Made by a program: the position numbers and the translations under genes. Positions 38,168-51,158 of a stretch of 64,000 nucleotides of DNA are shown here, in pieces (positions within the stretch are counted from its first letter, which is position 1; every line of letters begins with the position of its first letter). The notes under the pieces are model-generated. The model saw only the letters and a program-made list of their open reading frames with translations. It made no database searches and was not told the DNA's origin. The stretch is from Fratercula arctica (Eukaryota > Chordata > Aves > Charadriiformes > Alcidae): assembly GCA_947846985.1 (NCBI GenBank), contig CANTUZ010000003.1, positions 93,400,674 to 93,464,673 of the forward strand. The letters run 5' to 3'.

Positions 38168-38332
38168 CAGGGCAGAGTGCAATATTGCAAGGTTTATGTT
38201 GTGTTTCAGGTCCATCACATGATCTTCCCCCATACTGGGGAGGTATACATGACCTTGTCCTAGTTCTTTGGCCTCGACCACATGTGAATGAACACAAACT
38301 CCAAGGTGACCATTCCTCCCAAACGCCATGTA
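38168..38332 (-). CDS. ADGRB3: ADGRB3 exon: thrombospondin type 1 repeat 2
   Basis: The 165-bp exon encodes the second TSP1 domain, starting [20 protein letters not shown] and ending CNIALCP. Three tryptophans are spaced as WxxWxxW (WEEWSPW), the C-mannosylation pattern. CSFTCGRG fits the O-fucose consensus, and RTRTRSC supplies the arginine ladder. Six cysteines are conserved. The acceptor is TTGCAG and the donor GTGAGC. Both ends are phase 1, with Val split to TSR1 and Val split to TSR3. From memory the sequence differs from mammalian BAI3 at only a few surface positions (for example Ile where I recall Thr after RSC); an alignment would be needed to count them. Confidence 0.95.
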
Positions 38333-41300
38333 CTGCAACAAACCAAATAGATTTTAACCAGAAACAGACACACAAGTAACAGAAGGATTTCAAAATAAAC
38401 AAGATCAGTATTTGAAATGGGAATTATTTTGCCAACTTCAAGAAAATCAGCACATAGGTAATCTTTAGCATTGGCAAATAAATCCTTTATAAAATTTATT
38501 TATTTTCAATTTTAATTTTCTCTACAATATATTTAAATTCAAATGGTTTTCTCTAACCTTTAAACTAATCTCACACCAACCTTTTCTTTCATCCTTTTAA
38601 AAAAGATGGCTTCCCTCTTCAAAAATTAGTTATGATAATTTTGTTGCCTTACTTAAGATATCTTTAATAGCCCTGATTTTCAGGAGACTAGTCTTTGTGA
38701 AAATCAGGCATATACATTATGTCTCAAGGCAACTCTAAAAACTTGAAGCAATCAAAATTAAGGTTCCTTTTGAAAATGCAGGAATAAACACAACAATTTC
38801 TTACTGTGTCACCATCATAAAGTGGGGCTGTTATCTTACAATTGTTTCACTTATTTAAATGCCAGTGGAAACAGGGCAGCACGTGTGCTTGATCACCTTC
38901 CTCAAAAATTCCAAGACCACATAAACAAAGAGATTTTCACTATTTCCTTACATATTCATTGATTTAACATACACAGTAATACATGCATCACTGTCTTAAA
39001 AAATGTTCACTCAACAAAATTCAAACACCTTCAGAGCACACAATAAATTACAAACACCAATATTTTTATATACAAGTATTTCATAAAATTAATATAAAGA
39101 ATCACAGAAGATGCATCTTTTTCTACCTTAATTTTTTTCCACTGTAGGAGAAACTAGTATACAATAACCATATGAGTTTATATACTGTATGCATTCTTTT
39201 TTCAGAAACAACTTGAGTTAAATTTTCAGAAAGTTCTCTAATATACTTAAATATGTACTGGTAAGACAATTCCATACATGCATTGGCAAAACAGCTCTTT
39301 TTAAATTGAAAAATACTGCAAATAAGTTTTAGTTATTTTTCTTCTGCGTAAATAAAAGAAGTTGCACAGGTTTAAATTAGGCTGTGTGAGAAGACGAATG
39401 TAGTAATGAGACCTATAGTAATTCTAGGCATTTAAGAAAAAATCCAGAGACTTAATACGCAGACTTAGCATCACACCAGGTATCATATAACTCTGTTTTT
39501 GCAACCTGACTCTTTGAAGGGTGTCTGGAGGGTGAAATAGTGTACAACATCTCAGTGTATCATTTGGTAATGGTTCACAACTTTACAGAAGAAATAGATT
39601 TTCTGGTTTGTCCTCACTTTTTTTCATCACTGTGAAAGAATTTCTCATGTATAGGTTTCCTTTGCCTTGAAGGCATGTATCACCTGCCCAGTTTCTACAA
39701 ATAACCCCCTCCCCCCTTTTTTTTTTTTTTTGTAGGGATCAGAATAACATTTCCTGAGGTAAAATTCAGTTGCCAAGGGTGTGGAAGGAGGTTCAGCTTC
39801 CTGGCATATTATCACAAAATCATCAGTAAGATCAAGGGGAATTCTGCATGTAGGTAAGTTCTAGTGCATTTCATTAAAAGTAAGGAAAATTGTCATTTCG
39901 GATGCTATGTTGAGGTAAAGTTAGCTGTGTTGTTAGCTAACTTCTCAGAAGTCATACCTGACAGAAAATGTCAAGCGTTATTCGGGGAAGATTTTACCCC
40001 TAGAAATAACAGCTCAATTGATGAAAGGAATTTAGTTGGTCACATGCAAGTGGCCAAAAAGCACAATAATTATTCCACGTCCTACATGGCTAGCTTTATT
40101 AAAATTAAATTATTCTAAATATCACATCAATTTGCATTATATAACAAAACAACCCAACCCTCAGGAAAGTTCCAAATTAATGTTTAAGTGACAGATTTTA
40201 GTCTAGTTATTTTAGAAACTTTGATTAACTGTGACATTTTGGTCAAACCCAGAAAACCTAACTCTTCTAAAACTAGTAATTTGATGACTATATCTGCGTA
40301 TAATCCCTTAAATTTCATCTTTTCTCAACAGGTACTATACTTAGACAGCTACTCTGGTCCATCCATATGATCTGAAGATTTATTTCTCATTGGCAAAATA
40401 TTAGATTCTGAATCCAGATGTATCTCTAAGACTCCAAATTTTTCATCATATGAGAAAAATGAATGAGAAACCAATTTGTCAGATCAGATTCCAAACAGCA
40501 GTCATTAATAACAATGATATAATTTCATCTTCTGATACCACAATGGTTGATTAAGATGCTCAGATGCAACAAGAAGAACTTCAAAAAGTACAAAACATAG
40601 CAAATAAAAAAATAATCCAAATTAGAAAAAGATTATTCTGTAAAAAATAATAATTTAGAATGGTCTTGACACTGTAGACACAGGCTGAGGTTTTTCAGGG
40701 TATAGATGAGTTTAAGTCTATTTTTTAATTTGGAGTTTTGATTTCTGTCAAAATGTTATAAATTAGTTGTCTTCATTTAAAAATTACAAAAACATGTGCT
40801 GAGGGGCTCTTTAAAGATGCTGTCTTGAGCCAAAACATTGTATATCTCTTCTGGTAAAAGTGACTGCATGTTAGTAGCAACATAGAATAATTCTTCTCTG
40901 ATTTTGGATTTGAACATAAGCCAAAACAAAATGCGGACTCAAACTTACAGCAGCCTCTATGTGTTTGTGGTTTAAAGTAAGCTGTGTTCAAAATCATCTT
41001 CCGTGACAAATTTTAGCTCATTAAGTAAAAATTTCACAGTACCTTCTTCTATGTATAGACTTGTATATCTGAAACTAGTAGATAGCTAATAAAGTCAAGG
41101 AAAGGCATAACACTAAGAAAACAACCAATGTCAGCAAACAAATATTAAGGAGAATTAATCTGTTCAGTGCATCACAGAATTGTCCAGTATTACCCAGATC
41201 AACTTTAAAAGAACATCTTAATCTAAAATTTCTTACCTTTGAATATTTTTTTTCTTATATTTCATTTACATTTTCTTTCCTTAATACCATTTTCTAAATG

Positions 41301-44300
41301 CAAAATACCCTATAACATCTGATGAATTATAGCCAGATGAGCTATGCCAAATTACACCAGATGGAGAGCTGGTCCACAGAGGAGTTACTGTTTTCTATAA
41401 CACAGTTTCAGATGCAAGATTCATTATTTGGGACAAAGATATTCAGGTTATTGCCAACTTATCTGTCAAAAACATTGCTAGTACAATGAGTTTGGATTAC
41501 TGCAGAGCATCTTTCCCTTCTCTCTACCACTCTGTGAACCTAATCATGTTGAAGTGAACACCCACAGTGTTCACAATACGCAACTCCTGTGAAGTGGGAG
41601 GAGGCGTGAGGCCATACTGGCCTTCATCCTACAAGCATATTTTGGGAGACTTTTATGAGGGTTTAAATGCTTTTGATTTGTTCTGCCTTAAACTGAACAG
41701 ATATTGGAAAGCTATTATGGCCATTGACGTTTCATTGTAAGTGGTATCATAGTTTACTATGGCTGAATAACTGCATCTAAGCAGATGTTACATTAAAGGA
41801 ATTTTTAAAATTAAATTATAGGGTTTGTATGCAGAAATTTAAACTCACTTACGTGCTATAGTTTCCTTAAGTATAGCTTAAATTGTCCATTCAAAAATCT
41901 TTCTTAAATTCTCAATACACAAACTCAGCAAACTTTCTGACACCTGCCTTCTAACCTTCACATTGAAGTCATACATCTACTCTACTTCTGCCCTGTCTCT
42001 TTCTAATTATAAATTTAAATTTTCCTTACTCTTGTTTCTTGCTCTGAAGAGAAGGCCTGAACTTCCAGAGCATAGTTTACTAACAATAAAGCTACAGGAA
42101 TTAAAAAAGATAGTGCTAATTTCTCTGTAACAATTTTGCTAGCGTACTGTGCAGGCACAGAATATATCAAAATGTGCAACATTTCAGCAATATGGCTAAT
42201 CTTCACTGACATGAGCCCTGAGAAAAAAAGGGAGATAAGTAAAGCAGTCTTAGCATATCATACCAGCCAAAATATAGCTTTTGGTCATACAAATGTTTGA
42301 AATGATTTGAAATGTTTTGCTTTACACTTAAGCTTGAAAATGCTGAGCTTCAGCTAAATGCTGTGGTAAAAGCAGTTGAAGGCAATTGGGAAGGACAACC
42401 TGAAACTAATTGAGATGATCTACAGGCTTGGAAATTCCATGCGCTTTCTCCTTGAAGTTTTAGCTGTGTTAAAAATTAGCCACTAAGCTGAAATGAATCA
42501 GTGGCACTACAGTACTGGATCCTGAGGTGTCTTTGCTCAAAAAAGAACCAGTAACAACAGAGGTTACCTGAACCACAGGTTTTGTTGCCTACTATCCTGC
42601 ACTTCTCCAGGAGGCTCTTGATTTCAAGACACTGACTGAATTACCTAATGGACTCCTGTCCCTAAAATATTATTGGTCCAGAACAAATATAAACAAGAAT
42701 TCATGGTTTTACTTTAGTTATCAGGAGTATTATTTTGAAATTTCAGATGCAATTTCAATACTTATATATATACACATGCATACATACACATATATATATA
42801 TTCAGCATGATAAAAACAAATAAATAAATGAAAACAAGTGGCAATTATGGACCAAATAGCTTTCATGTACTTATGTAAAAGGCTCTGTGGTCTCCCTGTT
42901 GCATAATGATGAAGCTGGTGAATACCATTCTCAAAATTTTCAAGGACAGTGAGATCGCAGAGGCATGTATTCCCTAACATCCCAGTGAGGATCTTGGACG
43001 CTATAGGGAGAATGTGAAGGCAGTAGATGAAAATAACCTGGAAACCTTGCATTAGTATTTTCAAGTTTAGCAGGTTCTCTTGAAGCTGGTGGATGCTTAA
43101 AGTATTGTCCAGTAGGCCAGTCTGCATACTTTTTTTATTTTGAAGGGACAACTTTTTGATTAGGCAACATTATTCCAGCTCTCAAAACACCCCCCCTTTT
43201 TCTAATCATGCAAATATATAATGAATATGCCCCAGTAGATTTTGTATTTGGGGGTTACAAAGACAGAGCACTGTGACCTCTGCATGTTTATTGCATCTAG
43301 TTTATGCTCTAAGGTGTAAAATCTTGCTGTGTTAACAGAGTCCAAAAGCTATATGGAATAAGTGGTAGAGGCCTGGGAACACAGGCCAGATCCCAGCTAT
43401 GTATGCATATGCTTGGATTGTTTTGTCAAACTTGCGTACAAACTATGCATTTTGTTGTGCATGGACAACATAATCCTGAACTATGCAACCCTCTGAGTCA
43501 GGATACATAATACAATGAGGACAGAGGATATTTAGGCTAATAATTAAAATGGTGTTTGAAAAATTAATGGAGCTGTGACTAGGAAAAGCACATTTCTAAA
43601 TTGCTAATCTTGCACACTGCTACACAGTAGTGACCCTGTAGCCAGACAGAGACCAACATAAATTAATAAGGTTCTTGTAATTATGTGAAACAACATGCAA
43701 GATTAAGCCCAGAAGACTAATTATTTAGGAAAGGTAACTCAAGATACATAAACATTATCAGAATCAGCTGTGGTGACCTGAAAAGGAAAATATCTTGGCA
43801 GTACTGCTGTTAGCCAGTAAGAATTGGTAGCCATTGCTTATATTGGATATCTGGAAAAGCCATACCCTGAAGTGGGAGTTCATGTGTAAGGAAATAGCTC
43901 CTTTGTGACCTGAGAAATATGGAGCAATCTCTTTTGTGTGAGCATTGTTTAGAAGTTTGCTAGACAATATGATTTTTAAGAATTAGCTTTACTCCAATTT
44001 ACTTTGACAGCAAATTAATTACCTTGGTTTTTGCATTACATGGATTTTTTTTGGTTTGATATAAAAAGTTCTCATTCCTTACTGGAGAGAATGAAGATAA
44101 AATTCTGTAAAATTATGTAAAATCAAGTGATTTAAATGCCTTGCCTTTTCTTAGGTAATACAAAGTGAACAAGAAAGCAGGCAGAACTGCATCTCATTGC
44201 GAGTGCTGGACTGTGTGTTTTCGTGTTCATACTTCATGCAGTTTCAAAGGAATCTTTATCTTTGATTGTTTGGGAGGTTTGTTATTTTCTTTTATTTTTT

Positions 44301-45710
44301 TTTTTTTTTTTAGCTTCTTGCTTTTATACTTTCAAGTTGAGAGTTCTTTTGCAATGTATCCTACCTCTGGCAGAATGTAAGCTAGCCTAACCTTTTTAGA
44401 AATAGCTGCCATTTTTGTATGGAAACACTTCAAGTGATTGAATCCAACCCTGCCCGGGGGTTTTTACCATGAAATATTAGAAAATCCCATGTGAATTGCT
44501 TACCTAGAGCACAGTAGTAAAGCATTAGGTGCTGACAGCAGTTCTTATTACAATGGTGGCTTATCTAGATACAATCTTTTAAGTTGCTTTTCATTACAGA
44601 GATTCCCTAAATGCTTATAAGTCTGATACACAAACTCTGATGGGATCACGTATGCACTTGCCATTGGATATTTTTCAGCACACAGTAGCAACACGAGAGT
44701 CTGATTCTACATATTACTACTACTGATTGAGATAAAGTCCAGGGTTTTCTCTGTGTATGACAGTCTAGTTTACTTCAAAAATGGAGTGAGCTTCCCCAGA
44801 ACCTGAAGATGGCTCACCACCCTCTTGGGATCAGATATGACAAACTGGTCAGGAATTTCTGCATCTGAAGGGAGGTACAAAATTTTTTTGCATTTCAGAC
44901 ACAGCAGAGGAAAATGAGTGTAGTTGCAGGGCATATGCCTTCCCTTTTGCTTCCAGTCCCAGATTAATCAGATCCACAGGTAGAGTCTAAAGAAATGAGA
45001 TGTGGCCTTTCAGCAACTAACTCAAACATGCCTCTCTATTCTCCTTGGTGTATAACTACTGCTGAACTTCAACTATGTCTGGATCTCTGAGACAAAAGGA
45101 GTAGGAAAACTGTAATGTAGGATACTGATGACCTTTACCTTGTGTCAGATATGAGAGTTACTTTTTGTCTGATCTTTTTTCCTTTGATGGGTAGCTGTTG
45201 CCCTTTCTTGCCAGAACAATGTAGAGGAAAGTCCATGAATGCATTACTGTACAGAGAACATTGTCTGGCCCATTGCCTAGAAGACAGTACGCTAAATGGC
45301 GAAACAATTGCAGTGTCGAATAATATATGTTAACTTAACACACCCTGTTAATCAGTCTCTGCTTCTTAATGCATTGATGATCTGGATTTCTCCCCTAGTT
45401 TGTATTTTGTACTCACACTATGCCTTCGCTTTTCTGAGTGAAAATCAGAAAATACAGACATTTTTAAAAAATCTGAAACTGTCAGAAGAAGGGACTTTTG
45501 TTGCATATCTTGACTGTTCTGAAAGTAAAAATAACAATCTACATGACAAAATTTCACAGCTGAATAGAGTTACACTTCTCTCCTTTGATTGATATGCCCT
45601 TTTGAAATTCGTGTTAAAAATAATAATAATAAAAAAGATATAGTTTCAAATTCTTATCATTATACAGTTCAAAAACATCCACAATTTTATTTATTGGCTG
45701 CTAACACTAC
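38333..45710 (-). other. ADGRB3: ADGRB3 intron, TSR1 to TSR2
   Basis: This 7.4-kb intron is AT-rich, with a TA/CA microsatellite near 42760-42802 and pyrimidine-rich runs near 39703-39732 and 44288-44312. Several short open frames exist but none has a recognisable domain or splice context. No CR1 copy was recognised. Confidence 0.85.
42760..42802. repeat. TA/CA microsatellite
   Basis: Imperfect TATATATATACACATGCATA-type alternating sequence in the TSR1-TSR2 intron. Confidence 0.75.
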
Positions 45711-45872
45711 CTGGACAGAGGGCAGTGTTATTGCAAACCCTTGATTCTCTTAAAGGGCCGCTGCAGTGTGTCCCGTAAGGTGATACACAAGTTCTGGTTC
45801 GCACCTGCGACCCTTGACCACAAGTAACTGAACACGTACTCCACTGGGCCCACTCTTCAACACCAGATTCAC
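45711..45872 (-). CDS. ADGRB3: ADGRB3 exon: thrombospondin type 1 repeat 1
   Basis: The 162-bp exon codes for one complete TSP1 domain. The translation opens [21 protein letters not shown], continues through an RTRTC arginine layer, and ends with CNNTALCP. Six cysteines are present, as in the canonical fold. Only one WxxW tryptophan pair is seen (WAQW), because the position of the first tryptophan in the other repeats is valine here. CSVTCGQG fits the CxxTCxxG O-fucosylation consensus, and NNT is an N-glycosylation sequon. TSRs of BAI proteins act outside the cell as adhesion and ligand-binding modules. The acceptor AATACAG and donor GTAGTG flank it. The exon is class 1-1, so skipping it would keep the frame. 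Confidence 0.95.
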
Positions 45873-48800
45873 CTGTATTCAAGACAACAAACAAACATGA
45901 ATATAGACATAAGTAATAATGAAACTTTTTTTTTTTTCTGAAGCTCATTATCGTCTGCTCTTATACATCAAAGAAAAAAGTACCACACCAAAATAAATAT
46001 TTAAAAATTCATGGAGTAAAGCAGCTGTGAAAATGTGCAATGAATAGAAAATAAAGACACCTACAATGCTGCAGTCACATAACGCCTGTCAGAGAGAAAC
46101 ACTTTGATTGCTTAGCATCATTTACAACTTTGTGAGAAGTACTGCCCTTCAACATTTTAGAAACAACACTACCCTCAGGATGCTAAAAGAACATAGACAA
46201 CTCTTTTTATATCATAGCAAAGGATTTATCTTTGATACTTCTACTTTTGACTCTAGAATGAAGGCTAGGTAATAGTTTAAGGAACTCTAACAGTAAGGGA
46301 ATTCTGATTAGGAAAAACCCCCAAACCAGCCCTCTAATTTCTCGTCTTTTCTTCAGCGGAGGAGAGTCGTCTAGCATTTGAGAGAAGTTCCCTGGAAAAA
46401 AGAAGCGCTTTGCTTACGAAATTTTAACTTGAATGGTGGGATGGGAACTTTGGTTTGATCATTTACTGCACAGATCTGCTCCTTGCTTTTGACCTACAGA
46501 TGTGCTAGACTCTTGGATGTGCAAGACCTCATTCCTTCATATAATACATACCTCTATGTGATTTATTAATACTATACATTTGAATAGTGTATTTTTTTTT
46601 AATTGTTGAGAGATAGTGCATTATGTTATTTCTATCTTTTTGAAAGCAAATATGAAACAAGTCTTCTTGTATGGATGTTCAGGGAAGAATGCTTAAATTT
46701 AGTTTCCACGAACAGCCATACACACAATTCTGGAATTCTTTCCCAAAGGCATTCATGTTCAGAAAACAAATGCAAAAATAATATGAACATACCTCACTGA
46801 AAAATTTGAGTAAATACTTATGGATTCATGTTCACCTTGTTCCATTAAAAGTTAGTATAAAATGGCATGCTGAAGCCTCTATTACACCCTTGATTTTTAA
46901 ACCTAAGTCCTTTTTGAAATAAAAGGGATTTTCTGCTTTAAAACAAGTGGCATGACACAACTTCCCCTCTTGAACAGCTTGCTTAAAATTTCAGTTATCT
47001 CAATATACCTCCAGTCTTCCAAAAGTTTTGATATTGGTCGAAATCAAGGGAATGCCTGCAAACTAGGAAGACTCTGGTGTTATCTTCCAAGAATGTAGTA
47101 AATGATATGCTATTTCTTTGAACTGTGCTTTTGTAGCAAGCATGTGTCCAAGTTCTTTTTTTTTGTTTCCAGAGGCCAAGCATGAAACCTTTGCAAAATG
47201 CTTGTCTCTGCTAGTCTTCTAAGAAGCAATTCTAAGGCTATTCAATGCTTTTTTTTGTTTTTCAAATGTACTTCTTATTCAGTAACAAGACAGAATGCTT
47301 TATAATTAGCACAAAGCTCTCTGCTTTTCATAAAATTATATACAATTCTAACAACTTATATGGACAAGAACAAACTGATGAGATTTTTTAAATACAAAAA
47401 CCCACCGAAGTGAGTTTTGCAGTCATTTTCTTTGTTTTTAGGTGAAAAAAAAATGAGAAATTTAATCACTGATTATTATTTTAATCTTTTTTTCTTAAAT
47501 GAATTTAGCATTTTAATTAGTTCATTACATGGATTAGTTCAGGTTAGACAATATAATATGATAAATATAGCTAATATCTAGACAGTAACAATTATAAAAT
47601 ATGTACTATAAGCCCTATGTTAAATAAATAACAATAAGCCACAGGTTAAAAATACCTGTATTACTGGGCTAATATTTTTTGTCTTTTCCTACACATTTGA
47701 AGTTTGACTTTGGCTTTGTTAAAATGGTTTAGATGAAAGGTCAAACAGCAGAAAAAGTCAAAGCTATGTTTCTCAAGATGTTCCTCATTATGTAAAACAG
47801 TCATATATACTCAGTATAAATTATCTATTACCCAACACAGACATGGTGACAGTGCATAGCTAATAAAATACAGAAATTAAGTATTAAAAAGTTAAGATAT
47901 CTGAAATTTTAAAAGTGGTAAAAAGTTGCTCTTAACCCTTGGGATATGATGAAAAATAGCAGTAACATGATATTAAGAAGTGTGATTGTATTGAGTGAAT
48001 TCTGAAATTAATATTCGTTATTAAAAGTTCTGAGCATATATGTACTGTCCATTCACAAAAGGCATAATCTAGCCATATATTTCAACACACCTACAGGACA
48101 GAAGGCTTAAACATTTGCTGTAGCAAGATCCTCCACACTAATATGATGTGTGGTGCAAAAAGAGTGAAATCAGAGAAAATAAAGACCAAATTTATCTCAC
48201 TAGCTGCTTTACTTCCTTTTGCACAATGCATTAAGATTTTTGGTAATTTTTAATTTTTCAGAGTATTTTCTACTACTGTCGGTCAGATTATTACTTATTT
48301 TAAAATATTTTAAAAGAGGAAAACATCTTCACAGACATATCATACCATAGTTAACCATTTTTGATTTAAGCAAATAAAGACTTTATCTTCTAGTATAAAC
48401 CTAGATTCCCTATGTAATCTGCAAATGCATCGTCCATTGTTTTAATCTTTCCCATTTTTTTCTGAAATGAAAATTTCAAAAGGGCTACTTTTTATTTTCC
48501 TTTTAGTTTTCAGTTACTTGACAATTTCAAGTAACTGAATTTTCTGAATTCAGTTGAATTACTTCACTGAAGTATTGAATTACTTCAATTTTTATATCTG
48601 TCGTATTACACCTACAATCTCAAATTATTATTGGCAAGCTACCAAGCCCTTGTTCTCCCTTGCTGCTCAACATGTAAGAGGAAACATAACTTACTGTATG
48701 GAAGGCCTCATTGATCTGTGTAACACTTACCTGTATTATACTCTCTAAATCCCATAACACCTAAGGGAAGGATCAGTCCAAACACATAAAATGACAAATA

Positions 48801-51047
48801 TAGGACAATAAATTATTCAAACAATATTTTTTTAAATAAAATGTTTTACTGCCTCATATCACAAACAAACAGGAAATGCATATTTTAATACCACTTTTTA
48901 AAAATCTTCTATTCCCAGCAAAATTCAGTGGATTAAGTCCACTATTCTAACTATTACATGCTTTTCATAAATATTTTTCAGGACAATTCTCTATTCCTGT
49001 CTCTCTGCCTTTTTAAACCGTATAAATATTTTGTTGCACACTTGCATCTGTTTTATTATTGCACAAAAGAAAATATTAAACATGATTAAAATATAAGAAA
49101 CCTCATAAATTCAGTATCCATTTACTTTAAAGGCTGTTAGAATTCTTAGTATATGGGTAAATTTATGAAATAGATATGTTAGAAAAAACCTTATGAATCA
49201 GTTTAAGAAGACATCACATTAATTATATCCCAAGAAAATGAATGCATTAGAGGTGAAGAAAATATGCAATGATCACTACAAAGGAAAATCAAAATGAAGG
49301 AGAGATGAAAATTAGTAAGTATGTCCAAAAAGAGCACAGTATTACTTAAAATGTGTTAACCTACAGTATGTAAAATACAGATTTCCTCAAAGCTGGGCAT
49401 GTAAATTTATACGCTCTGCTGATACATCTCACATGCTTTCAGAACAGGACCTTGAAAACCAAGCTTGTTTAATTTTGAACGTTCATATCCCACTCCACAC
49501 ACACAATCTATCAGAAGGTGATGGCATAAGTGCTGCATTTATAATGCAGTTCTCTAATACCCATAATAGATGCACTGCAATGCATGACTAGAAATTATCA
49601 AATACAAGTTTTACCTGATAATATGAAAGTTTTAGGGATTTATATGAGGAAATAAAACAGATCATCTTACTTATTTTTGGAGTAATTGTATGAATTCAAG
49701 AAGCAGCATAAAAGCAAAGGTGTTATTCTATGTAGTAAGCAACTAACATTATAAGTCTGAGATAGGTATGTAAGTAATAAGTTCTACTTCCCTAAAAAAA
49801 AACCTGCATGGAGACCAAGAGGGTTCCGGGCTCCCCTCTTCCACTACATTTCCTTACAGTAGCATCAACTGGCAGTTAGCCATAAAAGTAGCCCTATAGA
49901 TTAATAGGAGCGAAACAGGCTTTTTCCCCTTCTAAATTCTTTACCAAACATATCTACACTGATTGGCTCTACATGTATTTAGATTACTTCAAATATTTGA
50001 TTTCTGCAAATCTGTTAAGTAAAGCACCCTACTACTACAGAATTCAACATGCAACGTAACTAGAAGCAATTATAGCTCTTTTACTAAAGTGAATATAAAC
50101 TGTAAGCATTATGTATGACTGATGCAGGCATATTTTCTATGTTAGTAACTATGGAATACAGAGCAAGTTGTTTCAAATCCATACAATAATTATGGGGCAC
50201 AAATATTTCCACGCAGTAACTTACTGGAATGCAGTGTGTAGGGAACCGTTAAAGAGTTAGATTTTACCAACAGATACACAGATCATTACTGATGTCAAAA
50301 TGGACAGTAGTTTTGGTGTATGAGAGCCTAATTCAACTCACCACTAAAGTTTTATCATTGACCTCAAAGGCAGCTGTGGTAACTGTTGGTAAACAGGCTT
50401 TTTTTTTTTTTTTTTTTTTTAATTACATCAGCTCTAGGTTTGTTATATCATTTTGGTATCTTTATCTAAAGAAGATGAAGTTGCTCAAACAAAATTAGAA
50501 AACCTGTTTAGATGAAAAACTGTTAGATAATTTGCACATCCAATTAAAAACTACTTACGGCCAATTTCATTTAGCAATTATGAATCTGGAAACTAGAGAA
50601 TAGAGCGTTGTGCTGGGCTGAATGTATGCACATTAAAGTCACCCTCGTAATTAATTAATTTGATAAACGCCTAAAGCTGGGATTAGACCTCAGTCTACTT
50701 ATAAAGAAATTCTGAAGCATGTTCTTAACATCATCTTTCAAAAAACGTTAATATGTCACAGTAAGCTGTCCTGCGTCTTGTACGTGTGAGACTGCTTTTA
50801 CTAGTAAAGAAATTCATGTTTACACTAAATGATTTGGTATCCACATTCACAGTGTATGTTTTTGCATGATCTACCTAATTCTCAGCTACTTTATTTATGG
50901 ACTTTAACTGGTGAAAAAAAAAATAAATGATTCAAAAAAAGTATCAGCTTAGAAAACTGACAAATATGCAGCAAAAGATTATGGAAACATGCAGTGGTTT
51001 TGCTAAAATTAACAACAGTAAATAGAAAAATGTAACTGATGTATTAC
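45873..51047 (-). other. ADGRB3: ADGRB3 intron, linker exon to TSR1
   Basis: This 5.2-kb AT-rich intron lies between a GTAATAC donor and an AATACAG acceptor. It contains a T-run near 50399-50420 and a cluster of short inverted repeats near 48508-48590. No coding sequence, LINE copy or RNA gene was recognised. Confidence 0.85.
48509..48539. repeat. 13-bp inverted repeat, 5-nt loop
   Basis: Arms 48509-48521 (TTCAGTTACTTGA) and 48527-48539 (TCAAGTAACTGAA) are perfect complements around the loop CAATT. They are followed by short related motifs (GAATTACTTC twice) up to about 48590. Confidence 0.85.
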
Positions 51048-51158
51048 CAGTTTGTGCCATAAATTTAGCAGCATCAGCTTGTTCCTGAGGGACCCTTTTC
51101 TCATGAACAGATCGAGGTCGCTGACTTTTAATTGTATGATCTCCCATCATTCCAAATT
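51048..51158 (-). CDS. ADGRB3: ADGRB3 exon: linker before TSP1 repeat 1
   Basis: The 111-bp exon encodes about 37 residues between the CUB region (outside the window) and the first thrombospondin repeat. The peptide contains [19 protein letters not shown] and ends in FMAQTG, which matches the corresponding stretch of vertebrate BAI3. It is polar and basic, has no cysteines, and is probably a flexible spacer in the ectodomain. The upstream acceptor is TTTAG before AATTTGG and the downstream donor is GTAATAC. The exon begins with two bases that complete a codon and ends with one base of a split Gly codon (class 1-1), completed by the next exon at 45872. The preceding exon would have to end in G, consistent with a split Glu codon. 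Confidence 0.93.
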
